A DNA stretch of 6,499 nucleotides from Actinobacteria bacterium UBA4719 (GCA_002404345.1 DHJN01000068.1:29827-36325); one strand, 5' to 3'; positions 1 to 6,362 are shown, counted from the first letter of the stretch. Made by a program: numbers and translations. The notes: a model not told the origin generated them from the sequence alone.

Positions 1-560
1 TTGATGTCGTCGCCGATGATCGGGACGCCGGCGTCCTCGAACTTCTTGGCCCACTCGGGGTCGGAGGCGATGAAGACCGGCAACGCGTTGACGAACGCGA
101 CGTTCGCATCGATGGCGCACTGCGCGTAGTACTTGTCGGCAGTCTCCGAGCCCACCGGCAGGTAGGACACGAGCACGTCGACCTTGGCGTCCTTGAGGGC
201 CGCAACGATGTCCACGGGCTCGGCCTCGGACTCCTCGATGGTCAGGCGGTAGTACTTGCCCAGACCATCGTTGGTGACCCCGCGCTGCACGATGATGCCG
301 GTGGGCGGCACGTCGGCGATCTTGATGGTGTTGTTCTCGGAGGCGTTGATGGCCTCGGACAGGTCGAAGCCGACCTTCTTGGCGTCCACGTCGAAGGCTG
401 CCACGAACGTGACGTCGTTGACGTGGTACTCACCGAATTTGACGTGCATCAGACCTGGCACGTCGCCGGCCGGGTCAGCGTCCTTGTAGTACTCGACTCC
501 CTGTACCAGCGAGCTGGCGCAGTTGCCCACGCCAACGATGGCGACGCGCACGGATCCCAT
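1..560 (-). CDS. ino1: Inositol-3-phosphate synthase, N-terminal part (runs off left edge)
   Basis: Reading leftward from the ATG at 560–558 gives 186 codons before the window ends, roughly half of the usual ~360-residue actinobacterial enzyme. The protein begins [21 protein letters not shown], whose GxGNCAS loop (residues 9–15) is the NAD-binding start of the myo-inositol-1-phosphate synthase fold. Further family landmarks are FDVDAKKVG (56–64), the stretch around [11 protein letters not shown] (85–95), SYLPVGSE (132–139), [11 protein letters not shown] (156–166) and GDDI at the edge. The family converts glucose 6-phosphate to inositol 3-phosphate using NAD in the cytosol. In actinobacteria this feeds phosphatidylinositol, PI-mannosides and mycothiol. 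A Shine-Dalgarno AAAGGAG (573–567) lies 6 nt before the ATG, which fixes the start. The padR gene upstream points the same way with an 89-bp gap. Family identity is secure; the catalytic C-terminal half is outside the window. Confidence 0.95.
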   Translation of the reverse strand, partial: MGSVRVAIVGVGNCASSLVQGVEYYKDADPAGDVPGLMHVKFGEYHVNDVTFVAAFDVDAKKVGFDLSEAINASENNTIKIADVPPTGIIVQRGVTNDGLGKYYRLTIEESEAEPVDIVAALKDAKVDVLVSYLPVGSETADKYYAQCAIDANVAFVNALPVFIASDPEWAKKFEDAGVPIIGDDI

Positions 561-566
561 GAGGTT

Positions 567-573
567 CTCCTTT
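567..573 (-). promoter_or_regulatory. Ribosome binding site of ino1
   Basis: AAAGGAG on the minus strand, 6 nt before the ATG at 560. It is the only good match nearby and decides the ino1 start. Confidence 0.8.
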
Positions 574-592
574 GTCGTTGTGTTGCATGTTG

Positions 593-630
593 TGTGTTTC
601 ACGAAAAAACGTTGTGTTTCACGAAAAAAC
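593..630. repeat. Two exact 18-bp direct repeats, 20-bp period, in the padR–ino1 gap
   Basis: TGTGTTTCACGAAAAAAC occurs at 593–610 and again at 613–630, with starts 20 bp apart (about two helical turns). Each copy holds TTTC-AC-GAAA, a short palindrome. Its first nine bases from TGTTTCACG equal the left half of the universal ParB site parS, but the right half does not match. The repeats sit 33–70 bp upstream of the ino1 start codon, where a regulator or promoter could lie. Function is unknown; a paired operator is the simplest reading. T-runs on the minus strand have no GC-rich stem before them, so this is not an obvious terminator. Confidence 0.75.
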
Positions 631-649
631 AGCTTGGTATGACGGGTGG

Positions 650-1294
650 CTAGGTGGCCTGATGATTGTCCGGCGGGGTGACGGCTGCGGCGGTCGTGGG
701 GGCGGGCGTGGGCGCCGTGGCGGGGGTTGTCGAACGCTCAGTCTCGATCAGCTCGGTGACCCAGCGCACCTCGCGCTCGGCGGACTCCAGCCCGTGACGT
801 TGCAGCTCGGTGGTGTAGTGGTCGAGCCGTTCGCGGCGCTGGGCTGCTGACGAGCGGAAGGAGTCCAGCCGCTCCTCCAGCCGGCTGCGGCGGCCTTCAA
901 GGATGCGCAGACGTACGTCGGCCTCGGTTCGGGCGAAGAAGGCGAAGTGCACGTTGAAGGTGTCGTCCTCCCAGGCTGCGGGCCCGGTCTGCGACAGCAT
1001 CAACTGGAATTGGTCCTTGCCATCGGCGGTGAGCTCATAGACGATCCGGGCCCTGCGGCTGCCGGAGCCGGTAGCGGCGGTGCGCGATTCCGGCAGGCTC
1101 GTGGTCTCGGTGTTCTCGGCGATCCAGCCGCGGGTGACCAGCTCACGCAGGCAGGGATACAGCGTCCCGAAGGACAACGCCCGAAATGCGCCCAGGGTGG
1201 CGTTGAGTCGCTTGCGCAGCTCGTAGCCGTGCAGCGGCGACTCGTGCAGCAGGCCCAGGATGGCGAGCTCCAGCAGGGCGGAACGTCGACTCAT
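650..1294 (-). CDS. PadR-family transcriptional regulator
   Basis: 214-residue protein from the ATG at 1294–1292. Residues 5–60 are a PadR winged helix-turn-helix: [20 protein letters not shown], then [18 protein letters not shown] as the recognition-helix region. The wing (about 60–90) is long and carries a loop with [16 protein letters not shown] before the strand [12 protein letters not shown]. Residues 125–187 are charged and helical, like the C-terminal dimerisation helices of the Vir_C-type group. The last ~27 residues are low-complexity Thr/Ala/Pro and look like an unstructured tail. A GTG nine bases upstream (1303–1301) is also in frame, but GGGAGG (1308–1303) is ideally spaced (8 nt) for the ATG and overlaps the GTG, so I chose the ATG. 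The gene lies upstream of ino1 in the same direction and divergent from the PBP gene, and a perfect palindrome lies in the divergent region. PadR proteins often repress themselves; the ligand and targets here are unknown. The position matches M. tuberculosis Rv0047c beside ino1. Confidence 0.92.
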   Translation of the reverse strand: MSRRSALLELAILGLLHESPLHGYELRKRLNATLGAFRALSFGTLYPCLRELVTRGWIAENTETTSLPESRTAATGSGSRRARIVYELTADGKDQFQLMLSQTGPAAWEDDTFNVHFAFFARTEADVRLRILEGRRSRLEERLDSFRSSAAQRRERLDHYTTELQRHGLESAEREVRWVTELIETERSTTPATAPTPAPTTAAAVTPPDNHQAT

Positions 1295-1302
1295 GCTGCT
1301 CA

Positions 1303-1308
1303 CCTCCC
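1303..1308 (-). promoter_or_regulatory. Ribosome binding site of the padR gene
   Basis: GGGAGG on the minus strand, 8 nt before the ATG at 1294. It argues against starting at the in-frame GTG at 1303. Confidence 0.75.
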
Positions 1309-1320
1309 GGTTCCACGTGC

Positions 1321-1376
1321 GTGCGTCTGTGCGTCTGTGCGTCTGTGCGTCTGTAGCGTCTGTAGCGTCTGTAGCG
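1321..1376. repeat. Short tandem repeat, 8-bp then 9-bp units, in the padR leader
   Basis: Four copies of GTGCGTCT (1321–1352) are followed by two of GTAGCGTCT (1353–1370) and a partial GTAGCG (1371–1376). A further GTGC precedes the array at 1317–1320. The two unit types differ by TG versus TAG, so the array looks like slippage of one ancestral unit with a later insertion. It lies between the candidate padR -10 box and the padR ribosome binding site, so it would be transcribed as part of the 5' leader. Copy number may vary between strains. Confidence 0.9.
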
Positions 1377-1382
1377 GATGAG

Positions 1383-1388
1383 AATATA
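1383..1388 (-). promoter_or_regulatory. Candidate -10 box for padR
   Basis: TATATT on the minus strand fits the TAnnnT rule and stands out in GC-rich surroundings. The -35 position 16–17 bp upstream has only a poor match (ATCTGG) and overlaps one arm of the palindrome at 1405–1431. A repressor bound there would block this promoter. The resulting transcript would have a leader of roughly 80 nt holding the tandem repeats. Motif reading only. Confidence 0.35.
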
Positions 1389-1404
1389 ACGGGGACACGC
1401 TACA

Positions 1405-1431
1405 CCAGATATATCGAGCCGATATATCTGG
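1405..1431. promoter_or_regulatory. Perfect palindrome, candidate PadR operator between padR and the PBP gene
   Basis: Left arm CCAGATATATCG (1405–1416), centre AGC, right arm CGATATATCTGG (1420–1431): 12 bp pair without mismatch. Each arm also contains the self-complementary octamer GATATATC (1408–1415 and 1421–1428), so the site reads as both an inverted and a direct repeat 13 bp apart. An AT-rich dyad like this in a GC-rich intergenic region is typical of a dimeric regulator's operator. The adjacent PadR protein is the obvious candidate, as family members commonly bind their own promoter region. No T-run follows, so a terminator is unlikely. Confidence 0.65.
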
Positions 1432-1503
1432 GGCCGATCACCCAGGGCGACCTGGCACACTCGGCGCGCAGAGACAACGAGGTGCCTTGCCGCGGGGTCG
1501 TCA

Positions 1504-1509
1504 TACTGT
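1504..1509 (+). promoter_or_regulatory. Weak candidate -10 box for the PBP gene
   Basis: TACTGT fits TAnnnT, but no convincing -35 lies 16–18 bp upstream. If real, transcription would begin near 1516, downstream of the earlier in-frame TTG (1487) and GTG (1508), which supports the TTG start at 1559. The leader would open with a 6-bp perfect hairpin, ACTGCC (1515–1520) with GGCAGT (1524–1529) around a TCG loop. The stretch 1432–1503 holds nothing else I recognise. Confidence 0.2.
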
Positions 1510-1558
1510 GAGTCACTGCCTCGGGCAGTACCCGACTTTTGCCGACGGAAGAAGACCA

Positions 1559-3745
1559 TTGAGCGCCACGCCCGCCCGCAGCAGCCTGAGCAGCATCAAG
1601 CGCAAGCTTGCGCCCAGCGGCTGGCGCCGATTCTTTTCGATGAAGCGGATCCTGCTGACGCTGCTCGGCCTGTTCCTGCTCGGCGCGACGCTGTTCGGTG
1701 TGGCCTACGCCACGATCGGCGTCCCGCAGCCGAACGACCTGGCCAGCGCGCAGGCGTCGATCATCTACTACGCCGACGGCAAGACTGAGCTGGACCGGAT
1801 CAGTGAGGTCAACCGCGAGTCCGTGCCGCTGAGCAAGATCCCGGTTTACGTCCAGCGCGCACTGTTGGCCGCTGAGGACCGCACGTTCTACCAGAACAAC
1901 GGCGTCTCACTCTCGGGTATCGGCCGGGCCTTCGTGGTGGCGCTGCAGGGCGGGCCGACCCAAGGCGGCTCCACGATCACCCAGCAGTACGTGAAGAACT
2001 ACTTCCTGACCCAGGACAAGACGATCAGCCGCAAGGCCAAAGAGCTCATCATCTCCATCAAGATCGACCAGCAGGAGTCCAAGGACAAGATCCTGTCGAA
2101 CTACCTCAACACGATCTACTACGGCCGGGGCGCCTACGGCATCCAGACCGCATCAAAGGCGTACTTCGGTCGTGACGTCTCCAAGCTGACTGTCGCTCAG
2201 GGCGCGCTGCTCGCCGCGGTCATCCGTGGCCCGGGCTTCTACGACCCGGACCTTGGCGCCAAGCAGAAGGCCAGCGCCAAGGAGCGGGTGAACTACGTCC
2301 TGGACGGGATGGTGAGCCAGGGTTGGCTCAGTCCGCAGGATCGGGCTAAGTCCACCTTCCCCAAGACCATCAAGCGGTCCAAGACCACCAGGCCCGGGAC
2401 GGTTGGCTACATCACCAACGAGGTCAAGAGGGAGCTCCGGGACAAGCTGCGTCTGACCGGGAGCGACATCGACCGCGGCGGCCTGCGGATCGTGACGACG
2501 ATCGACAAGAAGGCCCAGGACTCGGCGGTCAAGGCCGTCGCCGACAACGTGCCGTCGGAGAAGGACGCCGCGAAGCTGCATGTCGGACTCACCGCCATCC
2601 GGCCGGGTGACGGCGCCATCGTCGCGATGTATGGCGGCAAGGACTTCAGCAAGATCCAGTTCAACTCCTCGACCGACGCCACGTTGCAGGCAGGTTCGAC
2701 CTTCAAGGTGTTCGGGCTCCTGGCCGCGCTGCAGAAGGACATCAGCACCAAGAAGAGGTACGCCGGCTTCAGCCCGCAGTACTTTCCCCAGTTCGTCGAC
2801 TCCTCCAAGGATCCCAGCGGGAAGGCCAAGGATCCCAGGGGCAAGGTCAGGAACTTCGACGGCGAACAGTTTGGCCGCATCGACCTTCGGAGAGCTCTCG
2901 CCCACTCGGTCAACACGGTTTTCGCACAGCTGAACATCGACCTGGCCGACGGCGGCAAGACCGCTACGGGGGTCCGGGATGCGGCGATCCTGGCCGGGCT
3001 GCCGAAGAACACCCGCGGGCTGGGGACCGACATCACCAACATCTTCGGCACCGCCTCGCCGCACGTCATCGACATGGCCAACGCCTACGCGACCATTGCC
3101 GCGCAAGGCGAGAGGGCGACGCCGTACCTCATCAGCAAGGTGACGTCCGCCGACGGCAACGACTACACCGTCAAGAAGCAGTTGTTGCCCGCCTTCGACC
3201 AGAAGGTGACCGCCGACGTCACGGAGGCGATGACGCACGTGGTGACGGAGGGCACCGCTCAACGCGCCCTCGATCTGGGTCGCCCGGCGGCGGGCAAGAC
3301 CGGTACGGCGACCGAGAACAAGGCGGTCTGGTTCGACGGCTTCACCCCCCAGCTCTCGGCCGCGGTCGGGATCTACCAGGGCAATGGCACCAAGCAGATC
3401 ACCGTCAACAACTTCGGGCAGGTCACCGGCGGCACGTACCCGGTCAGGATCTGGACTGCGTTCATGAAGGGAGCCCTGGAGGGGGAGAACGTCATCGACT
3501 TCCCATCCCGTGAGGGAGTCGGCGACGACCTTCTGCCGCCCCCGCCCACCATCACCCCGCCGACGACTCCGCCGACGACCGCACCCACGACAGCGCCCAC
3601 GACTGCGCCCACGACTGCGCCGACGACTGCGCCGACGACTGCGCCGACCAGGCATGGCAAGCCGAGGGGTGCTCCTACAACCACTGCTCCTACAACCACT
3701 GCTCCATCGATCGCTCCCACGATCGCCGTTCCGCCGCCGACGTAG
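1559..3745 (+). CDS. ponA: Class A penicillin-binding protein (GT51 transglycosylase / transpeptidase)
   Basis: 728 residues. A basic cytoplasmic start is followed by one membrane anchor (about 31–55). The GT51 domain (about 70–260) shows AAEDRTFYQNNG with catalytic Glu106, GGSTITQQ (136–143), RKAKE (158–162) and the KILSNYLNTIYYGRGAYGI block (177–195). The transpeptidase domain has STFK with nucleophile Ser380, SVN (450–452) and KTG (580–582), so both active sites look intact. Such enzymes polymerise lipid II glycan and cross-link stem peptides outside the membrane. Residues ~659–728 are a Pro/Thr/Ala repeat tail. In the first GT51 motif the usual EDxxFxxHxG histidine is Asn, a change I believe other actinobacterial PonA proteins share. 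The start is a choice: TTG 1559 has GGAAG (1547–1551) 7 nt upstream. GTG 1508 and TTG 1487 extend the frame with unlikely sequence, and ATG 1640 lacks a ribosome site and would trim the basic region. A GT87-like gene follows after 31 bp. Confidence 0.95.
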   Translation: MSATPARSSLSSIKRKLAPSGWRRFFSMKRILLTLLGLFLLGATLFGVAYATIGVPQPNDLASAQASIIYYADGKTELDRISEVNRESVPLSKIPVYVQRALLAAEDRTFYQNNGVSLSGIGRAFVVALQGGPTQGGSTITQQYVKNYFLTQDKTISRKAKELIISIKIDQQESKDKILSNYLNTIYYGRGAYGIQTASKAYFGRDVSKLTVAQGALLAAVIRGPGFYDPDLGAKQKASAKERVNYVLDGMVSQGWLSPQDRAKSTFPKTIKRSKTTRPGTVGYITNEVKRELRDKLRLTGSDIDRGGLRIVTTIDKKAQDSAVKAVADNVPSEKDAAKLHVGLTAIRPGDGAIVAMYGGKDFSKIQFNSSTDATLQAGSTFKVFGLLAALQKDISTKKRYAGFSPQYFPQFVDSSKDPSGKAKDPRGKVRNFDGEQFGRIDLRRALAHSVNTVFAQLNIDLADGGKTATGVRDAAILAGLPKNTRGLGTDITNIFGTASPHVIDMANAYATIAAQGERATPYLISKVTSADGNDYTVKKQLLPAFDQKVTADVTEAMTHVVTEGTAQRALDLGRPAAGKTGTATENKAVWFDGFTPQLSAAVGIYQGNGTKQITVNNFGQVTGGTYPVRIWTAFMKGALEGENVIDFPSREGVGDDLLPPPPTITPPTTPPTTAPTTAPTTAPTTAPTTAPTTAPTRHGKPRGAPTTTAPTTTAPSIAPTIAVPPPT
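3559..3700 (+). repeat. In-frame tandem repeats coding the Pro/Thr-rich PBP tail
   Basis: From about 3559 to 3651 a 12-bp period encodes PPTT/APTT repeats, the core unit being ACGACTGCGCC plus C or G. After a short basic linker (RHGKPRG), a 15-bp unit GCTCCTACAACCACT occurs twice exactly (3671–3685, 3686–3700) and encodes APTTT. Class A PBPs of actinobacteria often end in Pro-rich extracytoplasmic tails. The unit lengths are multiples of three, so copy-number change keeps the frame. Confidence 0.85.
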
Positions 3746-3776
3746 CTGCCCGGGTCTGCCAAGTAGTCTGCCCACC

Positions 3777-5210
3777 ATGTCGCCTCAAGCCCCGCGGTCG
3801 GTAGCGTGGTCGGACACAGAGTCGGTCGCGCCCACCCGCATCGACCCCGTCGCCGCTGCGGCGAGCCAGGTCATCGGCGGACCCCTCGGACGGTATGCCG
3901 GGCTGGCACGGCATACGGCAAGGTCTGCCTGGCAGCCGGCAGCTGCGGTCTTGGTCGGGCTCTCGAGTCTGACTGTTGCCTTCGGGGTGCTACAGAAGGC
4001 GCACTGCTTCAGCAAGGGATGGAACACGCCGGACCAGTTCTGGCACGCGTGCTACTCGGAGCTGCCGGTCGTCTACCAGAGCTCTGGCCTCGGCCACGCG
4101 ATGCCGTACCTGCCCGGCGCCCAACCCCTGGACCAGCCCCTGATCTCGGGGCTGGTGATGTGGTTGGTCGGGCTCGCGGTCCCGGACGGTTCCGCGCTGG
4201 TGCAGCAACAGTGGTACTTCGCGTGGTGGGCAGTGCTGATCACCACCATCGTGATGGCCCTCGTCGCCGTGACCGTGGCATCGGTCCCGGGTGCTCCGTG
4301 GCGTGCCGCGCACGTGGCGCTCAGCCCGGTGCTGGTTCTGGCGGGTCTGGTCTCGGTCGACCTGCTGGGCGTCCTGCTCACCTCGGTGGCGTTGTGGTTC
4401 TGGGGGCGAGGCAAGGTTCCCTGGGCCGGCTTCATCCTCGGGCTTGCCATTGCCGCGGGCAGCTATCCCCTGGTCCTGCTCGTCGCCATCGGCCTGCTCG
4501 CCGTGCGCTCGGGCAGGGTGGGGGCCTGGGCCCGGCTGGCGGGAACAGCACTCGCCACCTGGTTCGCGGTCAGCCTGCCCTGGCTCGTGATGAACGCGGA
4601 TGCCCTCCTCTCCGTCTATCGCACCTGGTGGCGAGCCAGCGCGAGCTATGGCTCGGTGTGGATGGTTCCGGCACTGTTGGGGCACGGTCTGTCCCCGGGC
4701 GTCGTGACAGCGCTCGCCTTTGCTGGCTGGCTGGCTGCCCTGGCCGGGGGGGCGTTCTTCGCCCTCACCCTGGACCGGCGGCCGACGGTTGCCGAGATCT
4801 CGCTGGTGATGCTGCTGATCGTCCTGGTGACTGGTAAGGCGGTGCCCGTCCAGGCCGGACTCTGGCTGCTTCCGCTCATCGCGCTGGTCGGCCTGAAATG
4901 GCGGGACCATCTGATCTGGGCCGGGGTCGAGGCGACCTACTTCGTGGCCGTGTGGCTCTACATCGCGGGGCTCAGCAAGCCCGACCGCGCCCTGCCGCCG
5001 GGCTCGTACTCCCTGCTACTGGGGCTGCGCCTGATCGCCCTGCTGTTCGTGCTTGAGCGGGTATGGCGGGTGGCCCGGTCCCGGAAGCCGGCCAACCAGC
5101 CGGTGTCTGCGGACGAGGTGTCTGCGGACGAGGTGCCTGCGGACGAGGTCGATCCCCTGGCCGGTCCGATGGCAGGAGCCCCCGATCGGGTGCTCTTTCG
5201 CCTCGGCTGA
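3777..5210 (+). CDS. GT87-like polytopic membrane protein, probable polyprenyl-phosphate-dependent glycosyltransferase
   Basis: 477 residues from the ATG at 3777. About 55 cytoplasmic residues precede roughly ten hydrophobic segments (around 56–74, 121–137, 148–170, 176–205, 217–243, 251–271, 305–332, 339–373, 383–399, 409–427). The region after the first segment, [20 protein letters not shown] then MPYL, resembles the first extracytoplasmic loop of GT87/DUF2029 proteins, and [19 protein letters not shown] (352–370) resembles their late conserved block. GT-C enzymes of this type move sugars, often mannose, from a lipid-phosphate donor outside the membrane. The usual acidic YSD appears as YSE (93–95), and the expected EYP-like triplet as DQP (119–121). 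Position after the PBP and before rpsF matches M. tuberculosis Rv0051. There is no clear Shine-Dalgarno before the ATG; coupling to the PBP stop 31 bp upstream is possible. The frame stays open upstream, but that part overlaps the PBP tail in another frame. The acceptor is unknown. Confidence 0.8.
   Translation: MSPQAPRSVAWSDTESVAPTRIDPVAAAASQVIGGPLGRYAGLARHTARSAWQPAAAVLVGLSSLTVAFGVLQKAHCFSKGWNTPDQFWHACYSELPVVYQSSGLGHAMPYLPGAQPLDQPLISGLVMWLVGLAVPDGSALVQQQWYFAWWAVLITTIVMALVAVTVASVPGAPWRAAHVALSPVLVLAGLVSVDLLGVLLTSVALWFWGRGKVPWAGFILGLAIAAGSYPLVLLVAIGLLAVRSGRVGAWARLAGTALATWFAVSLPWLVMNADALLSVYRTWWRASASYGSVWMVPALLGHGLSPGVVTALAFAGWLAALAGGAFFALTLDRRPTVAEISLVMLLIVLVTGKAVPVQAGLWLLPLIALVGLKWRDHLIWAGVEATYFVAVWLYIAGLSKPDRALPPGSYSLLLGLRLIALLFVLERVWRVARSRKPANQPVSADEVSADEVPADEVDPLAGPMAGAPDRVLFRLG
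5103..5147 (+). repeat. Three 15-bp in-frame repeats in the GT87-like C-terminus
   Basis: GTGTCTGCGGACGAG at 5103–5117 and 5118–5132, then GTGCCTGCGGACGAG at 5133–5147, encode [10 protein letters not shown] and VPADE in the acidic cytoplasmic tail after the last membrane segment. The near-identity points to recent duplication. Confidence 0.85.
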
Positions 5211-5216
5211 GGCAGC

Positions 5217-5249
5217 AGCCCAGTCGGGCTTCCGCCACGGCTCGCCGTG
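5217..5249 (+). terminator. Two adjacent hairpins just after the GT87-like gene, weak terminator candidate
   Basis: AGCCC (5217–5221) pairs with GGGCT (5226–5230) around a 4-nt loop, and CACGG (5236–5240) pairs with CCGTG (5245–5249) around CTCG. They begin 7 bp after the stop codon. No real T-run follows (only GATTTC), so intrinsic termination is uncertain and read-through into rpsF remains possible. Confidence 0.3.
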
Positions 5250-5372
5250 CGATTTCAGCACCAAGGCCAGTTGCCGGTACGCTCGTGACGTTCGCCTCGT
5301 CATGCCCCACGTCGTCGGCTGCCGACCCCCTGTCGGTGGCCCGTGACATGGTGTTTCGAGGTGGGACGCTGC

Positions 5373-5425
5373 AACCCTCCTGTCACGGATGGACCGTGAC
5401 CGCACTAGACCGAAGGAGGTGGGTT
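5373..5425 (+). promoter_or_regulatory. Candidate rpsF leader structure (S6:S18 autoregulatory type) masking the ribosome binding site
   Basis: AACCCTCCT (5373–5381) can pair with the Shine-Dalgarno region: CTCCT with AGGAG (5414–5418), and AACC with GGTT (5422–5425), leaving a 3-nt bulge. Inside this outer stem sits a perfect hairpin, GTCACGG (5382–5388) with CCGTGAC (5394–5400) around a 5-nt loop. An unpaired stretch 5401–5413 ends with CCG (5410–5412) right beside the outer stem. Known S6:S18 leaders upstream of rpsF have an outer stem, an inner hairpin and a conserved unpaired CCG bound by the S6–S18 pair, and this layout fits. The pairing is read by eye; the family assignment is inference. 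Confidence 0.55.
5413..5420 (+). promoter_or_regulatory. Ribosome binding site of rpsF
   Basis: AAGGAGGT is a near-full anti-16S match with a longish 11-nt spacer to the ATG at 5432. It takes part in the proposed leader stem. Confidence 0.85.
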
Positions 5426-5431
5426 ATCAGC

Positions 5432-5719
5432 ATGCGTCAGTACGAACTCATGATCATCCTCGACCCCGATCTCGAGGAACGCACCATCCAGCCCTCGCTC
5501 GACAAGTTCCTGTCCGTGGTCACCAAGGACAAAGGCACCGTGGACAACGTCGACCTGTGGGGCAAACGCCGTCTGGCCTACGACATCAAGAAGAAGTCCG
5601 AGGGCATCTACGCCGTCGTCACCTTCAGCGCTGAGTCGGCCACAGCAAAGGAACTGGACCGTCAGCTCGGCCTGAACGAGTCCATCCTGCGGACCAAGCT
5701 CCTGCGCCCCGGCGCCTGA
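5432..5719 (+). CDS. rpsF: 30S ribosomal protein S6
   Basis: 95 residues, the usual length for bacterial S6. It starts [18 protein letters not shown], the typical first strand of the S6 ferredoxin-like fold. It contains [26 protein letters not shown] (about residues 40–65), the conserved [10 protein letters not shown] core, and ends [17 protein letters not shown], the usual C-terminal helix and strand. S6 pairs with S18 on the central domain of 16S rRNA in the 30S platform. The ATG at 5432 follows a strong Shine-Dalgarno and gives the canonical N-terminus; the longer open frame upstream has no family similarity. ssb follows after 34 bp and rpsR after that, the standard actinobacterial S6–SSB–S18 operon. 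The leader may provide S6:S18 feedback control. Confidence 0.98.
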   Translation: MRQYELMIILDPDLEERTIQPSLDKFLSVVTKDKGTVDNVDLWGKRRLAYDIKKKSEGIYAVVTFSAESATAKELDRQLGLNESILRTKLLRPGA

Positions 5720-5741
5720 ATCTCCGACGCCTTCCCGAATC

Positions 5742-5747
5742 AAAGGA
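5742..5747 (+). promoter_or_regulatory. Ribosome binding site of ssb
   Basis: AAAGGA, 6 nt before the ATG at 5754. It supports that start. Confidence 0.7.
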
Positions 5748-5753
5748 CTCGAT

Positions 5754-6338
5754 ATGGCTGGCGACACCGTTATCACGATCATTGGCAACATCACCGGTGA
5801 CCCCGAGCTTCGGTTCACACCCTCGGGTGCGGCCGTCGCCAACTTCACTGTTGCCTCGACCCCGCGTCAGTTCGACCGGACGAGCAATGAGTGGAAGGAC
5901 GGCGAGACCCTGTTCATGCGTTGTTCGGTGTGGCGTGACGCGGCGGAGAACGTCGCCGAGTCGCTGCAGCGTGGCACGCGGGTGCTGGTCTCGGGTCGGC
6001 TGAAGTCTCGTTCCTACGAGACCAAGGAAGGCGAGAAGCGCACGGTCATCGAGCTGGACGTGGAAGAGGTCGGCCCGTCGCTGAAGTACGCAACCGCCAA
6101 GGTCAACCGCACCCAGCGGGGCTCCGGAGGCGGCGGTTTCAACAGTGGCGGTCAAGGTGGCGGTCAAGGTGGCGGTCAGGGCAGCGGGTCCACTGGTGGC
6201 GCCGGCGGTCAGGGTGGTCCAGCCGTGGATCCGTGGGCCACTGGTTCGCCTGCCCCCGCCAACGCTGGTGGCGGTCAGCCGACCGGACCGCAAGGTGGCT
6301 GGGGCAACGGCCCGTCATACGACGAGCCCCCCTTCTAG
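5754..6338 (+). CDS. ssb: Single-stranded DNA-binding protein
   Basis: 194 residues. The OB-fold domain spans about 1–110: [20 protein letters not shown] at the N-terminus, [10 protein letters not shown], a short [17 protein letters not shown] stretch, then [63 protein letters not shown] Gly/Gln/Asn-rich disordered linker follows (about 120–185), and the protein ends YDEPPF, matching the acidic DDxPF-type tip that recruits replication and repair partners. SSB forms tetramers that coat single-stranded DNA; the linker and tip are flexible. A GGCGGTCAAGGT-type 12-bp unit repeats about three times at 6146–6180 in the linker. Lying between rpsF and rpsR, this is the housekeeping copy. The start is backed by the Shine-Dalgarno and by the canonical N-terminus. 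Confidence 0.98.
   Translation: MAGDTVITIIGNITGDPELRFTPSGAAVANFTVASTPRQFDRTSNEWKDGETLFMRCSVWRDAAENVAESLQRGTRVLVSGRLKSRSYETKEGEKRTVIELDVEEVGPSLKYATAKVNRTQRGSGGGGFNSGGQGGGQGGGQGSGSTGGAGGQGGPAVDPWATGSPAPANAGGGQPTGPQGGWGNGPSYDEPPF
6146..6180 (+). repeat. 12-bp in-frame repeats in the SSB linker
   Basis: TGGCGGTCAAGG at 6146–6157 and 6158–6169, with a third slightly altered copy at 6170–6180, encode Gly-Gly-Gln runs in the disordered linker. Such repeats are common in actinobacterial SSB linkers. Confidence 0.75.
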
Positions 6339-6362
6339 GTCGCGGCTCACCCGGCGGTCCTC

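Noticed and set aside
593..630. parS (ParB-binding) site
   Set aside because: Only the left half TGTTTCACG matches; the right half reads AAAAAAC in place of TGAAACA, so a true parS is unlikely.
1295..1303. GTG start for the PadR protein
   Set aside because: The Shine-Dalgarno GGGAGG overlaps or abuts this codon and is correctly spaced for the ATG at 1294.
1321..1376. CRISPR or plasmid iteron array
   Set aside because: Units of 8–9 bp without spacers, inside a promoter region, with no replication gene nearby; simple tandem slippage explains it.
3510..3776. N-terminal extension of the GT87-like frame into the PBP tail
   Set aside because: It is Arg/Pro-rich because it reads the PBP tail repeats in another frame; the ATG at 3777 gives a sensible membrane protein.
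2153..3778. 541-codon open frame on the minus strand opposite the PBP gene
   Set aside because: It is antisense to a well-supported class A PBP, is rich in Arg/Gly/Asp/Val as expected for a GC-rich shadow frame, and has no recognisable domain.
3990..4910. 306-codon open frame on the minus strand opposite the GT87-like gene
   Set aside because: Composition (His, Arg, Gln, Gly, Pro) is typical of an antisense frame in GC-rich DNA, and the sense protein has clear membrane segments.
5063..5431. Longer N-terminus for S6, in the open frame upstream of 5432
   Set aside because: It is low-similarity, GC-rich read-through of the gap and the GT87-like tail; S6 has a canonical MRQYE start with a strong ribosome binding site.
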